Positions 15,862 to 23,867 of a stretch of 33,621 nt of DNA are shown one piece after another. Under the pieces are notes generated by a model. That model searched no databases. It was not told the DNA's origin and was given only the letters and a program-made list of their open reading frames with translations. The position numbers and the translations under genes were made by a program. Within the stretch, counting starts at the first letter, position 1. The number at the start of each line of letters is the position of its first letter. Source of the stretch: Microbacteriaceae bacterium (GTDB lineage Bacteria > Actinomycetota > Actinomycetes > Actinomycetales > Microbacteriaceae); the NCBI GenBank assembly GCA_014378715.1, contig JACMNE010000002.1, positions 1-33,621 on the forward strand, given 5' to 3'.

Positions 15862-17004
15862 CTAGAGCCACCCGCGCTTGCGGAAGATGAACCACAGTGT
15901 GCCGCTGATGGCGACCATCAGCGCCAGCGCGAAGGGGTAGCCGAACGCCCACTCGAGCTCGGGCATCACCCGGAAGTTCATGCCGTAGACCGACCCGATG
16001 AGTGACGGGGCGAACAGGATCGCGGCCCAGCCGGAGATCTTGCGCGCCTCCTCCGCCTGCCGGTTACTGGAGACGCCCACCTGCTGCATCTCCTCGTTCT
16101 GCCGCTGGGCGACGAGGGTCGCGTTGACCGTGAGGATGTCGCGCAGCAGTTGGCGGAACTCGTCGATGCGCTCGTTCACCTGCACCACGTGGTCCTCGAC
16201 GTCGCGCAGGTATTGCCGCAACCCCGGGTCGTCACCGCTCTCGTCGAAGTGCCCCCGGATGACCGCGAGGATGTCGACGAGCGGACGCACCGCCAGCTGC
16301 AGGTCGATGACCTCGCGCGACAGCTCGTAGATGCGCCGCGACACACTCGGGTCGCCGTCGAAGACCTGGCCCTCGATCTCATCGATGTCGTTCTCGAGGC
16401 CGGCGACGACCGGCCCGTAGCCATCGACCACGGCGTCGAGGATGCCGTAGAGCACCGCATCGGTGCCGCGCGCGAGCAGATGCGGGGTGGACTCGAGCCG
16501 CTTGCGCACGATCGACAGGTCGGGCGACTCGGCGTGGCGGAGGGTGATGACGAAGTTCGCGCCGACGAAGATGTGGAGTTCGCCGAACTCGACGCTCTCG
16601 GTCTCGTCGAGGTAGCGGGCGGCCCGCAGGACGATGAACACCATGCCGTCGTAGCGTTCGATCTTCGGTCGCTGATGGGCGTGGATCGCGTCCTCCACCG
16701 CGAGCTCGTGCAGGTGGAATTGGGTGGCGAGGGAGCTGAGCTCGTCGGCGTTCGGCCGGTACAGGCCGATCCAGGCGAGCGCGCCGGAGTGGGCGTCGAG
16801 GGCGGCGAAGGTCTCGTCGAGGGTGTGCGGGCTCGCGACGCGGTGGCCGTCGCGGTAGATCGCGTTGTTGACGACGTGGGACCTCGAGGCCTGTTCGACG
16901 GTGTCCGTCTGGACTGGGTCGGGCGCGACTTCCGCTGCCCGTCGCCGGAGCGTCATCGAGCTCAGGCTCATGGAGCTCAATGCCTTGCGAATGTCCCGTG
17001 CCAT
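15862..17004 (-). CDS. corA: CorA-type magnesium/cobalt transporter
   Basis: A 380-residue CorA-family channel for Mg2+ (and possibly Co2+). A large cytoplasmic N-terminal domain, including AVEDAIHAHQRPKIERYDG typical of the family near residue 110-128, leads to a long helix (about 235-320) and two C-terminal membrane segments. The signature YGMNF, with the conserved GMN, ends the first membrane helix, followed by the MPELEW loop and a second helix ending in the basic FRKRGWL. Start at 17004 was chosen because upstream codons belong to the neighbouring acyl-CoA dehydrogenase region; the ribosome site is weak (AGGGG 13 bases upstream). It follows the acyl-CoA dehydrogenase gene by 16 bases and is probably cotranscribed with it. 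Confidence 0.9.
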   Translation of the reverse strand: MARDIRKALSSMSLSSMTLRRRAAEVAPDPVQTDTVEQASRSHVVNNAIYRDGHRVASPHTLDETFAALDAHSGALAWIGLYRPNADELSSLATQFHLHELAVEDAIHAHQRPKIERYDGMVFIVLRAARYLDETESVEFGELHIFVGANFVITLRHAESPDLSIVRKRLESTPHLLARGTDAVLYGILDAVVDGYGPVVAGLENDIDEIEGQVFDGDPSVSRRIYELSREVIDLQLAVRPLVDILAVIRGHFDESGDDPGLRQYLRDVEDHVVQVNERIDEFRQLLRDILTVNATLVAQRQNEEMQQVGVSSNRQAEEARKISGWAAILFAPSLIGSVYGMNFRVMPELEWAFGYPFALALMVAISGTLWFIFRKRGWL

Positions 17005-17020
17005 GAGAGAAAGGTAACCC

Positions 17021-18733
17021 CTACAGGCCGAAGGCGTAGCCGTGCGACTGGCGCACCGAGGTGCCGATCTGGTGGGAGTAGCTGTCGTCGTTGACCTCGA
17101 GTCCGCGCAGCTGCCTGCCGACTTCGCGCTGGCTGCGCTTGAGGTAGTTGATCGCCACCGTCTTCTCCGCGCCGGAGACCGCCAGGCCGTCGCGCTCGAA
17201 GGCCGCCGAGGCACGGCCGATCACCGCGACCTGGGCGTAGATGCCCGAGGCGACGGCGGTGAGTCGCTTCTGGATGAGCTGCTTCTCCTGCACCTTCTTG
17301 CCGTGCTTGCGCAGGGCGGCCTCGGCGGCGTCGCGCAGCTGCACGGTCTGCTCACTCACGGCGGCGGTGTGCTTCGCGAGGGACGGGTGCGCCCCGGCGA
17401 GGCGGCCGGGGCGGATCGCCCGGTTGATGCGCCCGCTCACGTAGGGCGCGAGCACCCCGATGGCCTTCGCCGGGTCGCTGATGCTGAGAGAGCGCATGTC
17501 CGGCAGCTCCTCGCTGAGCGACCTGAGACCGCCGAGGGCGACGAAGGCGCGCATCACGTCGTTGGCGCCCTCGAAGATCGGGAAGATGCGGAAGTCCCGC
17601 AGTGCCTTGGAGAGCGGATGATCGGACATGTACGCCTCACCGCCGTGCACCTGGAATGCCTTGTTGAGTCCCTTCCAGCCCACGTCGCTCGCGACGGTCT
17701 TGGTCATCGCCGACTCGAGGGAGAAGTCGGCGACGCCGAGGTCGACGAGCCCGGTGGTGAGGTACGACATGGACTCGAGGCCGTAGATCTGGGTGGTCAT
17801 CCAGGCGGCCTTCTCCTCGACGAGCTCGAAGTCGATCAGGGCGCGATCGAACTGGTGGCGCTTCGTGGCGTGCTCGAGGGTCAGATCGAGGAACTGTTTC
17901 ATGCCGCCCGCGATGGAGGTTCCCATCGACATCCGCCCGTTGTTGAGGGTGTTCATGGCGATGCGGAAGCCGTCGCCGGGCTCGCCGAGGAGGTTCTCGG
18001 CCGGCACGCGCACGTTGTCGAAGTGCACCCGCTGCAGGCGGTTCGCCCTCAGTCCCAGGGTGTCGAAGCGGGGTCCGGTGCTCAGCCCCTCGGTGCCCTT
18101 CTCCACGACGAGGGCAACGTGTCCCAGGTCGCTCCGGGCGAAGACCGTGAGCACGTCGCCCGCGCCGTTGCCGATCCAGCGCTTCTCGCCGTTGAGAAGC
18201 CAGGAGCCGTCGGCCTGCCGCTGCGCCCACGTCTCGAGGTTGTAGGCGTCGGAGCCGACGTTGGGCTCGGTGAGCACGAACGCGGCGAGCTTGCGGCCGG
18301 CGGCGAGGTCGGGCAGCCAGCGGGCCTTCTGCTCGTCGGAGCCGAAGAGGTAGATGGGCTTGGTGCCGATCGACTGGTGCACCCCCATCACCACGGCGAG
18401 CCCGCCGTCGACACGGCCGAACTCCTCCATCACCCGGCAGTAGCCGGTCTGACTGAGGCCCTGGCCGCCGTACTGCTCGTCGACGAACAGGCCGAGGAGT
18501 CCGGGCTCGCCCAGGTCGCGGATGGTGTCGTCGCCGACCCAGCCATCGCGCTCCGCCTTCGCGGGGTCGTAGACGGTGGTGAGGTAGGTGCGTGCGACCG
18601 TGGCGAGCCGCTCCACCCTGCTGCGCTCGTCGGAGTCCATCGTCGGGTAGGGCAGCACGAGCTCCGAGGAGACGGAGCCGAGGAAGAGCGACTTGGTGAA
18701 GGAGGGCTTGGATGAGCGATCGACGGTGGCCAT
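17021..18733 (-). CDS. acyl-CoA dehydrogenase, VLCAD/ACAD9-like
   Basis: A 570-residue FAD-dependent acyl-CoA dehydrogenase that introduces the alpha-beta double bond in fatty acyl-CoA. The N-terminal helical domain (GLFVDEQYGGQGLSQTGYC), the beta domain with FVLTEPNVGSDA and LNGEKRWIGNGAGD, and the C-terminal helices with GGEAYMSDHPLSKALRDFRI are present. The catalytic base is predicted as the Glu in IFPIFEGANDVMRAFVAL, the position used by very-long-chain and ACAD9-type enzymes. An additional C-terminal domain of about 150 residues, as in those enzymes, is present. The ATG at 18733 lies in an 88-bp divergent gap with rsmD that contains two inverted repeats. Together with corA it sits between recG and the rsmD gene. 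Confidence 0.92.
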   Translation of the reverse strand: MATVDRSSKPSFTKSLFLGSVSSELVLPYPTMDSDERSRVERLATVARTYLTTVYDPAKAERDGWVGDDTIRDLGEPGLLGLFVDEQYGGQGLSQTGYCRVMEEFGRVDGGLAVVMGVHQSIGTKPIYLFGSDEQKARWLPDLAAGRKLAAFVLTEPNVGSDAYNLETWAQRQADGSWLLNGEKRWIGNGAGDVLTVFARSDLGHVALVVEKGTEGLSTGPRFDTLGLRANRLQRVHFDNVRVPAENLLGEPGDGFRIAMNTLNNGRMSMGTSIAGGMKQFLDLTLEHATKRHQFDRALIDFELVEEKAAWMTTQIYGLESMSYLTTGLVDLGVADFSLESAMTKTVASDVGWKGLNKAFQVHGGEAYMSDHPLSKALRDFRIFPIFEGANDVMRAFVALGGLRSLSEELPDMRSLSISDPAKAIGVLAPYVSGRINRAIRPGRLAGAHPSLAKHTAAVSEQTVQLRDAAEAALRKHGKKVQEKQLIQKRLTAVASGIYAQVAVIGRASAAFERDGLAVSGAEKTVAINYLKRSQREVGRQLRGLEVNDDSYSHQIGTSVRQSHGYAFGL

Positions 18734-18743
18734 GGTCGCCAGT

Positions 18744-18756
18744 GTGGATGATCCAC
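18744..18756. promoter_or_regulatory. 13-bp palindrome upstream of the acyl-CoA dehydrogenase
   Basis: GTGGAT-G-ATCCAC is a perfect palindrome with a single central base, located 11 bases before the ATG on the minus strand and 66 bases before rsmD. Together with the inverted repeat at 18772-18794 it could bind a repressor of the acyl-CoA dehydrogenase gene. Confidence 0.4.
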
Positions 18757-18771
18757 GGTCGCGGGCCCAAC

Positions 18772-18794
18772 CGGTTGTGGGGAGTCCACAACCG
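18772..18794. promoter_or_regulatory. perfect 9-bp inverted repeat in the acd-rsmD divergent promoter region
   Basis: CGGTTGTGG (18772-18780) and CCACAACCG (18786-18794) are exact reverse complements separated by GGAGT. The site is 27 bases before the rsmD ATG and 39 before the acyl-CoA dehydrogenase ATG, where it could act on either promoter. It shares the TGTGG/CCACA theme with the 18744-18756 palindrome. No T-run follows, so it is more like an operator than a terminator. Confidence 0.5.
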
Positions 18795-18821
18795 CACGCC
18801 CGAGTCGGTACGGTGGGGGCA

Positions 18822-19391
18822 ATGACGCGCATAATCGCCGGGTTCGCCGGCTCGCTCTCGATCCACGTTCCACCGACGGGCACGCGCCCCACGAGCGACC
18901 GGGTGCGCGAGGCGATCTTCTCGGCGCTCGATGCCCGGCACGACATCCCCGGCGCGCGGGTGCTCGACCTCTACGCCGGGTCCGGCGCGCTCGGACTCGA
19001 GGCCGCCAGCCGCGGGGCCGCACGGGTCGACCTCGTCGACAGCGGATCGGTGGCGGCGGGGTGCTGCCGCCGGAATGCCGAGATCGTGCGGAAGGCGGCT
19101 CCCGCGACATCCGCTCTGAGGATCGAGGTCTCGGCCAGCCGGGTGCAGTCGTTCCTCACGGCGAGCACCGGTCACTGGGACCTGGTGTTCCTCGACCCCC
19201 CGTACGACCTCGACGAGGCGGAGCTCACACTGAACCTCGCCGCGCTCGTGGTGCGGCTGGCGCCCGGAGCGGTGGTGCTCGTCGAGCGCGGCTCGCGGTC
19301 GCCGGAGCCGGTCTGGCCGCGCGGCATCGTACGGGACCGCTCGAAGAAGCACGGCGACACGACGCTCTGGTGGGCGCGCGAAACGGACTGA
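18822..19391 (+). CDS. rsmD: 16S rRNA (guanine(966)-N(2))-methyltransferase
   Basis: RsmD methylates G966 of 16S rRNA. The 189-residue protein has the usual opening MTRIIAGFAGS, the family motif RPTSDRVREAIFSAL at about residues 24-38, the SAM-binding VLDLYAGSGALGLEAASRGA at about 47-66, and the catalytic LVFLDPPYDL near 124-133. Length is normal. The ATG at 18822 follows a purine-rich GGTGGGGGC. An exact copy of the iterated 13-base word lies at 19103-19115, read as ATSA. It converges with thiL, the two stops being separated by 10 bases. Confidence 0.94.
   Translation: MTRIIAGFAGSLSIHVPPTGTRPTSDRVREAIFSALDARHDIPGARVLDLYAGSGALGLEAASRGAARVDLVDSGSVAAGCCRRNAEIVRKAAPATSALRIEVSASRVQSFLTASTGHWDLVFLDPPYDLDEAELTLNLAALVVRLAPGAVVLVERGSRSPEPVWPRGIVRDRSKKHGDTTLWWARETD
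19103..19115 (-). repeat. iterated 13-mer copy, in rsmD
   Basis: Exact copy, opposite to the gene, read as ATSA in the middle of rsmD. Confidence 0.9.
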
Positions 19392-19393
19392 GC

Positions 19394-19408
19394 GGGCTGG
19401 CTCAGCCC
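19394..19408. terminator. small hairpin between rsmD and thiL stops
   Basis: GGGCTG-GCT-CAGCCC forms a perfect 6-bp GC stem in the space between the two convergent stop codons. It could end transcription from either side, but there is no T-run, so the call is weak. Confidence 0.3.
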
Positions 19409-20391
19409 ACGTTGCCGTCCCAGCCGCGGTACGGGTCCCAACCGGTGCCCTCCAGGCTCTGCCCGTCGAGCAGTATCCCCTCGCCGGCCACGACCGCGCC
19501 GATCGGGCGGAAAGCGCCGGGCAGCACCGTTCCGGTGCGGAAGGTGGCGAGCAGGGAGTGGTCCTCTCCACCACCGAGCACGGTCAGCGGGTCGTCGCCG
19601 AGGGCCGCTCCGTGGAAGTCGATGCCGACTCCGCTCGCGCCGGCGATCCGGCGAGCGTCGAGCGCGAGCCCGTCGCTGAGGTCGATCATCGAGGTCGCGC
19701 CGGCCAGAGAGGCGGCGACGCCGTCCGAGATGGGAGGGCTAGGGGCGAGCTGCGCGTCGATCGCGGCAGCGTCGTGCTCCGATGCGAGGCGAGCGGATGT
19801 CGCGGCGGCCCGCTCCGGCTCCCCCGCGGCGTCGACGCCGCCGGAGAACAGCAGCCGCAGCCCGGCCGCGGCGAGTCCGAGGGTGCCGGACACCGCCACG
19901 ATGTCCCCCACGCGGGCACCGGAGCGCACCACGGGGGCGCGCCCGTCGAGGTCGCCGAACGCCGTGACGGCCAGGGTGAGTGTCGCGGAGACCGACAGGT
20001 CGCCGCCGACGACGCCGCAGCCGGGCGCGAGGGCGGCGCAGGCCTCACGGAAGCCGTCGGCGATGCCCTCGAGCAGGCCGACGGGCGAGTCGGCCGGGGC
20101 CGCGATTGCGACCAGCAGCGCGCTGGGGGTCGCCCCCATCGCGGCCACGTCGGAGAGGTTCGTGGCCGCGGCCTTCCACCCGATCTGCAGGGGGCTCGAC
20201 CAGGCGAGCCGGAAGTCGGGGCCGTGGATCATCATGTCCGTGGTGACGACGAACCGCCCGTCGGGGGCCGCGACGACGGCCGCGTCGTCGCCGGGGCCGA
20301 GGAGCGCGGCATCCGCTCGGGGCAGCCGGGGGAAGATGCGGGCGAGGGTGGCGACCTCGCCGATGCCGCCGAGCGTGTCAGGAACCGTCAT
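19402..20391 (-). CDS. thiL: thiamine-phosphate kinase
   Basis: ThiL phosphorylates thiamine monophosphate to the diphosphate cofactor. The 329-residue protein shows GPGDDAAVVA near residues 32-41, TTDMMIHGPDF near 49-59 and GWKAAATNLSDVAAMGATP near 71-89, the metal- and substrate-binding blocks of the family; GGDLSVSATLTL and SMIDLSDGLALDARRIA follow, and GGGEDHSLLATF near the end is the conserved GGEDYELL-type block. The ATG at 20391 is only 33 bases from the divergent DUF3515 start, so promoters for the pair must overlap coding sequence. An exact copy of the iterated word (19792-19804) is read as ATSA. Confidence 0.94.
   Translation of the reverse strand: MTVPDTLGGIGEVATLARIFPRLPRADAALLGPGDDAAVVAAPDGRFVVTTDMMIHGPDFRLAWSSPLQIGWKAAATNLSDVAAMGATPSALLVAIAAPADSPVGLLEGIADGFREACAALAPGCGVVGGDLSVSATLTLAVTAFGDLDGRAPVVRSGARVGDIVAVSGTLGLAAAGLRLLFSGGVDAAGEPERAAATSARLASEHDAAAIDAQLAPSPPISDGVAASLAGATSMIDLSDGLALDARRIAGASGVGIDFHGAALGDDPLTVLGGGEDHSLLATFRTGTVLPGAFRPIGAVVAGEGILLDGQSLEGTGWDPYRGWDGNVG
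19792..19804 (+). repeat. iterated 13-mer copy, in thiL
   Basis: Exact copy, opposite to the gene, read as ATSA. Confidence 0.9.
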
Positions 20392-20424
20392 GCTGCCAAC
20401 GGTAACCTGACAGGGATGTTATCG

Positions 20425-20952
20425 ATGCGCCGGGCGGCGACGACCGCCGCAATGATCCTCGTCGCGTTCACCCTCGCGGGGTGCGCCGTGGCCGTGCCGA
20501 TGCAGCCGGCCGCCGACGCGGTCAACCCGGACTGCGCCGAGATCATCGTGCGCCTGCCCGACGCGATCGACGGCCACGACCAGCGCGAGACCGACGCCCA
20601 GGCGACCGGCGCCTGGGGAGACCCGGCCGTGATCCTGCTGCGCTGCGGGGTCGAGGTGCCCGGCCCCTCGACCCAGCGTTGCGTGAGCATCGACGGCATC
20701 GACTGGCTCGTCGACGACAGCGACCCCGATCGCGGCGTCTTCACGACCTACGGCCGCGACCCGGCCGTGCAGGTCGTCGTGGACCACGTGACCTCGGACT
20801 CGAACGCCCTCAACGCCCTCTCCAACGCCGTGGGCAGCGCCCCCGTCTCTGGGGCGTGTACGACCTCGGAGGACGCCTCAACTGGCGGAGAGCTCGTGGT
20901 GCCCGGCCAGCCGCTTCCCTCGCCGTCGCCGTCACCGTCACCGTCACCGTAA
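20425..20952 (+). CDS. DUF3515 lipoprotein
   Basis: A 175-residue lipoprotein of the DUF3515 family, whose members in actinobacteria usually lie near ddl and thiL; the function is unknown. The signal peptide MRRAATTAAMILVAFTLAGC ends in a lipobox LAGC. The domain that follows has cysteines in NPDCAEI, LLRCGVEV, STQRCVSI and GACTT, likely forming disulfides outside the membrane. The ATG at 20425 is preferred over one at 20416 because AGGG at 20412-20415 is 9 bases upstream; the earlier one would touch it. The C-terminus is a Pro-Ser repeat (PSPSPSPSP) made by a hexanucleotide repeat in which the stop codon also arises. It converges with ddl, 3 bases away. Confidence 0.85.
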   Translation: MRRAATTAAMILVAFTLAGCAVAVPMQPAADAVNPDCAEIIVRLPDAIDGHDQRETDAQATGAWGDPAVILLRCGVEVPGPSTQRCVSIDGIDWLVDDSDPDRGVFTTYGRDPAVQVVVDHVTSDSNALNALSNAVGSAPVSGACTTSEDASTGGELVVPGQPLPSPSPSPSPSP

Positions 20953-20955
20953 CCG
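20920..20955. repeat. hexanucleotide repeat at the DUF3515 C-terminus
   Basis: Six consecutive six-base units read TCGCCG, TCGCCG, TCACCG, TCACCG, TCACCG and TAACCG. The first five encode Ser-Pro pairs and the sixth contains the TAA stop, one base different from the unit before it. Slippage would change the length of the Pro-Ser tail without shifting the frame. Confidence 0.9.
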
Positions 20956-22071
20956 TTATCTGGCGGTCTCGAGTCCCAGGGTGATGAGCTCGTCGATGAG
21001 CTGAGGGTAGCTGAGCCCGCTCGCCAGCCAGCACTTGGGGAACATCGAGATCGGCGTGAATCCCGGCATCGTGTTGAGCTCGTTGACGACGAAGCCGGTC
21101 TCGGTGAGGAAGAAGTCGACGCGGGCGAGCCCGGTGCCGTCGATCGCGAGGAACGCGAGGGACGCGAGCTCCTGCATCTTCGCGACCTGCGCATCGGTGA
21201 GCTCGGCGGGGCAGACCAGCGACGCGGCGTCCGGGTCGAGGTACTTCGCGTCGAAGTCGTAGAAGGTGCCGCTGGGGGTGACGATCTCCCCGGCGACCGA
21301 GACGCGGGGCGGACCGCCGTCGCGGCCGGCGAGCACCGCGCACTCGATCTCGCGGCCGACCAGGGCCGTCTCGATGAGCACCTTGGTGTCCTCCGCGAGC
21401 CCGGCGTCGATTGCGGTGCGCAGGGACGCGGCATCCGCTGCCTTCGAGACTCCCACGCTGGAGCCGGCACGGGCCGGCTTCACGAACACCGGCCAGTCGA
21501 ACTGCTCCTCGACGCGGGCGACGACGGCGTCGCGGTCGGTACGCCAGGCGGTCGTGGTGACGCAGATCCAGGGCGCGACGTCGATGGCGGAGTGCTGAAG
21601 CACCGTCTTGGTGAAGTGCTTGTCCATGCCGACCGCCGAGCCGAGCACCCCGGCGCCGACGTAGGGCAGCCCGAGCAGCTCGAGCATGCCCTGCAGGGTG
21701 CCGTCCTCGCCGAACCGGCCGTGCAGGATCGGGAAGACGATGTCGATCTCGGCAAGCGGATGTCGCGTGCCATCCGCCTCGACGACCGTGAGCGTCCTCG
21801 ACGAGGCCGAGTCCGGCCAGAGGATGCGTGTGCCGTTGTCGTGCACGGTCGGCAGATGGGCGGAGTCGAGGGCGAATGCCGCCGCGTCGTCGCTCTGCAG
21901 GGTGAAGGCGCCGTCGGTGGTGATGCCCACCGGGATCACGCGGTACTTCTCCCGGTCGATGGCGGCGAGCACACCGCCGGCCGTCGCACAGCTGATCGAG
22001 TGCTCGCTCGAGCGTCCGCCGAAGAGAACCACAACGACGAGCCGTGGGTCGCGGTCTGGTTCGATCATCAT
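20956..22071 (-). CDS. ddl: D-alanine--D-alanine ligase
   Basis: Ddl joins two D-alanines with ATP for peptidoglycan precursors. The 371-residue ATP-grasp protein has FGGRSSEHSIS at about residues 17-27, GTLQGMLELLGLPYVGAGVLGSA-type dimer and hinge segment, KPARAGSSVGVSK (ATP lid), and the C-terminal LNTMPGFTPISMFPKCW that closes the active site. Its ATG at 22071 directly abuts the gpsA stop (TGA then ATGATG); the second Met, at 22068, is an equal candidate. An exact copy of the iterated word (21755-21767) is read as RHPL. It is the last gene of the leuC-leuD-murA-plsC-gpsA-ddl run. Confidence 0.95.
   Translation of the reverse strand: MMIEPDRDPRLVVVVLFGGRSSEHSISCATAGGVLAAIDREKYRVIPVGITTDGAFTLQSDDAAAFALDSAHLPTVHDNGTRILWPDSASSRTLTVVEADGTRHPLAEIDIVFPILHGRFGEDGTLQGMLELLGLPYVGAGVLGSAVGMDKHFTKTVLQHSAIDVAPWICVTTTAWRTDRDAVVARVEEQFDWPVFVKPARAGSSVGVSKAADAASLRTAIDAGLAEDTKVLIETALVGREIECAVLAGRDGGPPRVSVAGEIVTPSGTFYDFDAKYLDPDAASLVCPAELTDAQVAKMQELASLAFLAIDGTGLARVDFFLTETGFVVNELNTMPGFTPISMFPKCWLASGLSYPQLIDELITLGLETAR
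21755..21767 (+). repeat. iterated 13-mer copy, in ddl
   Basis: Exact copy, opposite to the gene, read as RHPL. Confidence 0.9.
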
Positions 22072-23103
22072 TCAGGACTCCGCACGGGGTTCGTCGCTGT
22101 CGGTGGTGAGGTGCGGGGCGATGTCGCGCGGCTTCATGGTGCCGGCGAGCACCTGGGCGACCTGGGACACGATCGGCATCTCGACGCCCTTCGCCTTCGC
22201 GAGGGCGAGCACGGGGGCGACGGAAGAGAGGCCCTCCGCGGTCTGGTTCATCTGGGCGACGACGTCGGTGAAGCTGTAGCCCTGTCCGAGCAGGCGACCG
22301 GCCGTGTTGTTGCGGGAGAGGGACGACTCGCAGGTGGCGATGAGGTCGCCGAGCCCGGCGAGGCCAGACAGGGTCTCGGCGCGCGCCCCGTAGGCGACGG
22401 CGAAGTCGGTCATCTCGACGAGCCCGCGGGTGATGATCGACGCCTTGGTGTTCTCGCCGTAGCCGACGCCGTCGACGATACCGATCGCCACGGCGATGAG
22501 GTTCTTGAGCACCCCGCCGAACTCGGTGCCGATCACGTCGGTGTTGACGTAGGAGCGAAAGTAGGGGTTCGTCGCGGCGATGGCGACGCGGGTGGCGGTC
22601 TCGAGGCTCGTCGAGGAGACGACGGCGGCCGTCGGCTGCTCCTTCGCGATCTCGAGGGCCAGGTTCGGGCCGGAGACCACCGCGATGCGCTCATCGTCGA
22701 TGTCGAGCACCTCCCGCAGGATCTCGCTCATCCGCAGACCGGAGCCCTTCTCGACGCCCTTCATCAGGCTGACGACGATCGCGTCGGCCGGGATGAGCTC
22801 GCGCACGATCTCGAGGTTGCCGCGCAGTGACTGGGCTGGCACCGAGAGGAACACGAGCTCAGCGCCGTCGAGCACCTCGGGGATGTAGGAGCTCGACCAG
22901 AGGTTGCGGGGCAGGTTGATACCGGGCAGGTAGTCGCTGTTGCGCTTGCTCTGCGAGATCTCCCTGGCCAGCTCCGCCCGTCGCGCCCAGAGGGCGACAT
23001 CCGCTCCCCCATCCGCGAGGATCTTGCCGAACGTGGTGCCCCAGCTGCCGGCGCCGAGCACGGCGATGCGGCTCGCCCCCGGGCGGATCACCCGGATGGG
23101 CAT
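22072..23103 (-). CDS. gpsA: glycerol-3-phosphate dehydrogenase [NAD(P)+]
   Basis: GpsA reduces dihydroxyacetone phosphate to glycerol-3-phosphate, the backbone of phospholipids. The 343-residue protein has the dinucleotide-binding AVLGAGSWGTTFGKILADGG near residues 13-32, SGPNLALEIA (about 145-154), the catalytic-lysine region GVLKNLIAVAIGIVDGVGYGENTKASIITRGL (about 195-226), and AGLGDLIATCES with the C-terminal substrate loop. The ATG at 23103 stands 8 bases after the plsC stop. The pairing with plsC places two consecutive steps of phospholipid synthesis together. A 12-base copy of the iterated word (22994-23005) is read as ADVA. Confidence 0.95.
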   Translation of the reverse strand: MPIRVIRPGASRIAVLGAGSWGTTFGKILADGGADVALWARRAELAREISQSKRNSDYLPGINLPRNLWSSSYIPEVLDGAELVFLSVPAQSLRGNLEIVRELIPADAIVVSLMKGVEKGSGLRMSEILREVLDIDDERIAVVSGPNLALEIAKEQPTAAVVSSTSLETATRVAIAATNPYFRSYVNTDVIGTEFGGVLKNLIAVAIGIVDGVGYGENTKASIITRGLVEMTDFAVAYGARAETLSGLAGLGDLIATCESSLSRNNTAGRLLGQGYSFTDVVAQMNQTAEGLSSVAPVLALAKAKGVEMPIVSQVAQVLAGTMKPRDIAPHLTTDSDEPRAES

Positions 23104-23111
23104 CGTGTTGA

Positions 23112-23861
23112 TCAAAAGCGGCCGGTCTCTTTCTGGTTGTTCTTCGAGGGGTCCCAGCGCTGGGCGGGGGCCTTCTCGCCGCGGAGGTCCTCGAGCAGGG
23201 CCGTCACCGCGTCCATCACGAGCGCGGTCGCCGCGGTCGTGGCCTGGCCGTCGACGGGCTTGCCGCGGAAGGCGGAGAGGTCGACCGGGTCTCCGAACTT
23301 CACGTGGATCGTCTTGCGTGGGAAGACGCTGATGCGCTTCGCGTACCTGGGCATCACGAGCTGGGTGCCCCAATGGGCGACCGGGATCAGCGGGATGTCC
23401 ATCTCGAGGGCCATCCGCACCGCGCCGGCCTTGCCCCGCATGGGCCACAGGTCGGGGTCGCGGGTGAGCGAGCCCTCGGGGTAGATGACCACGGCGAGGC
23501 CGTCATCGACGATCTTGCGCGCCGCGACGAGGGGGTCGTTGCCGCGCACAGCCCCGGCCCGTTCGACGGGGATCTGGCCGGAGGCCCGCAGGAGCGCCCC
23601 GAGCACGGGGTACGTGAACAGGCTCGCCTTGGCCAGGTAGCGCGGCATCCGCCCGAGCTTCCACATGACAACGCCGATCACGACGGGGTCGATCTCGCTG
23701 TAATGGTTGGGGGAAAGCACGAACGCGCCGGTGGCGGGGAGCTTCTCGCGGTCCTGGATGCGGAACTTCGCGATGAGGTTCATCGGCGGGACGAGGAGGA
23801 ACGCCAGGAGGCGGAAGATCGGGGTCTTCTCGCTCGTCCGCCGCGCTGCGGTGCCGGTCAC
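23112..23861 (-). CDS. plsC: 1-acyl-sn-glycerol-3-phosphate acyltransferase
   Basis: A 249-residue PlsC-type acyltransferase that adds the second acyl chain to make phosphatidic acid at the inner membrane face. The catalytic block is SPNHYSEIDPVVIG near residues 49-62 (the H-x4-D motif) and the substrate-binding blocks are GQIPVERAG and VIYPEGSLTRD near 125-135, with VAHWGTQ later. An N-terminal hydrophobic stretch (FRLLAFLLVPPMNLIA) may touch the membrane. The start is a GTG at 23861 close to the murA stop (6-base gap). Ends 8 bases before gpsA. Confidence 0.9.
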   Translation of the reverse strand: MTGTAARRTSEKTPIFRLLAFLLVPPMNLIAKFRIQDREKLPATGAFVLSPNHYSEIDPVVIGVVMWKLGRMPRYLAKASLFTYPVLGALLRASGQIPVERAGAVRGNDPLVAARKIVDDGLAVVIYPEGSLTRDPDLWPMRGKAGAVRMALEMDIPLIPVAHWGTQLVMPRYAKRISVFPRKTIHVKFGDPVDLSAFRGKPVDGQATTAATALVMDAVTALLEDLRGEKAPAQRWDPSKNNQKETGRF

Positions 23862-23867
23862 CCGGGG

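Noticed and set aside
16134-16145. GAGGATGTCGCG in corA as a copy of the iterated word
   Set aside because: It lacks the GC that follows the first A of the word, so only the second half matches; such half matches are expected in GC-rich coding sequence.
22066-22077. CATCATTCAGGA shared with the 33467 repeat
   Set aside because: Here it is formed by the gpsA stop and the ddl start codons, so the match is probably coincidental.
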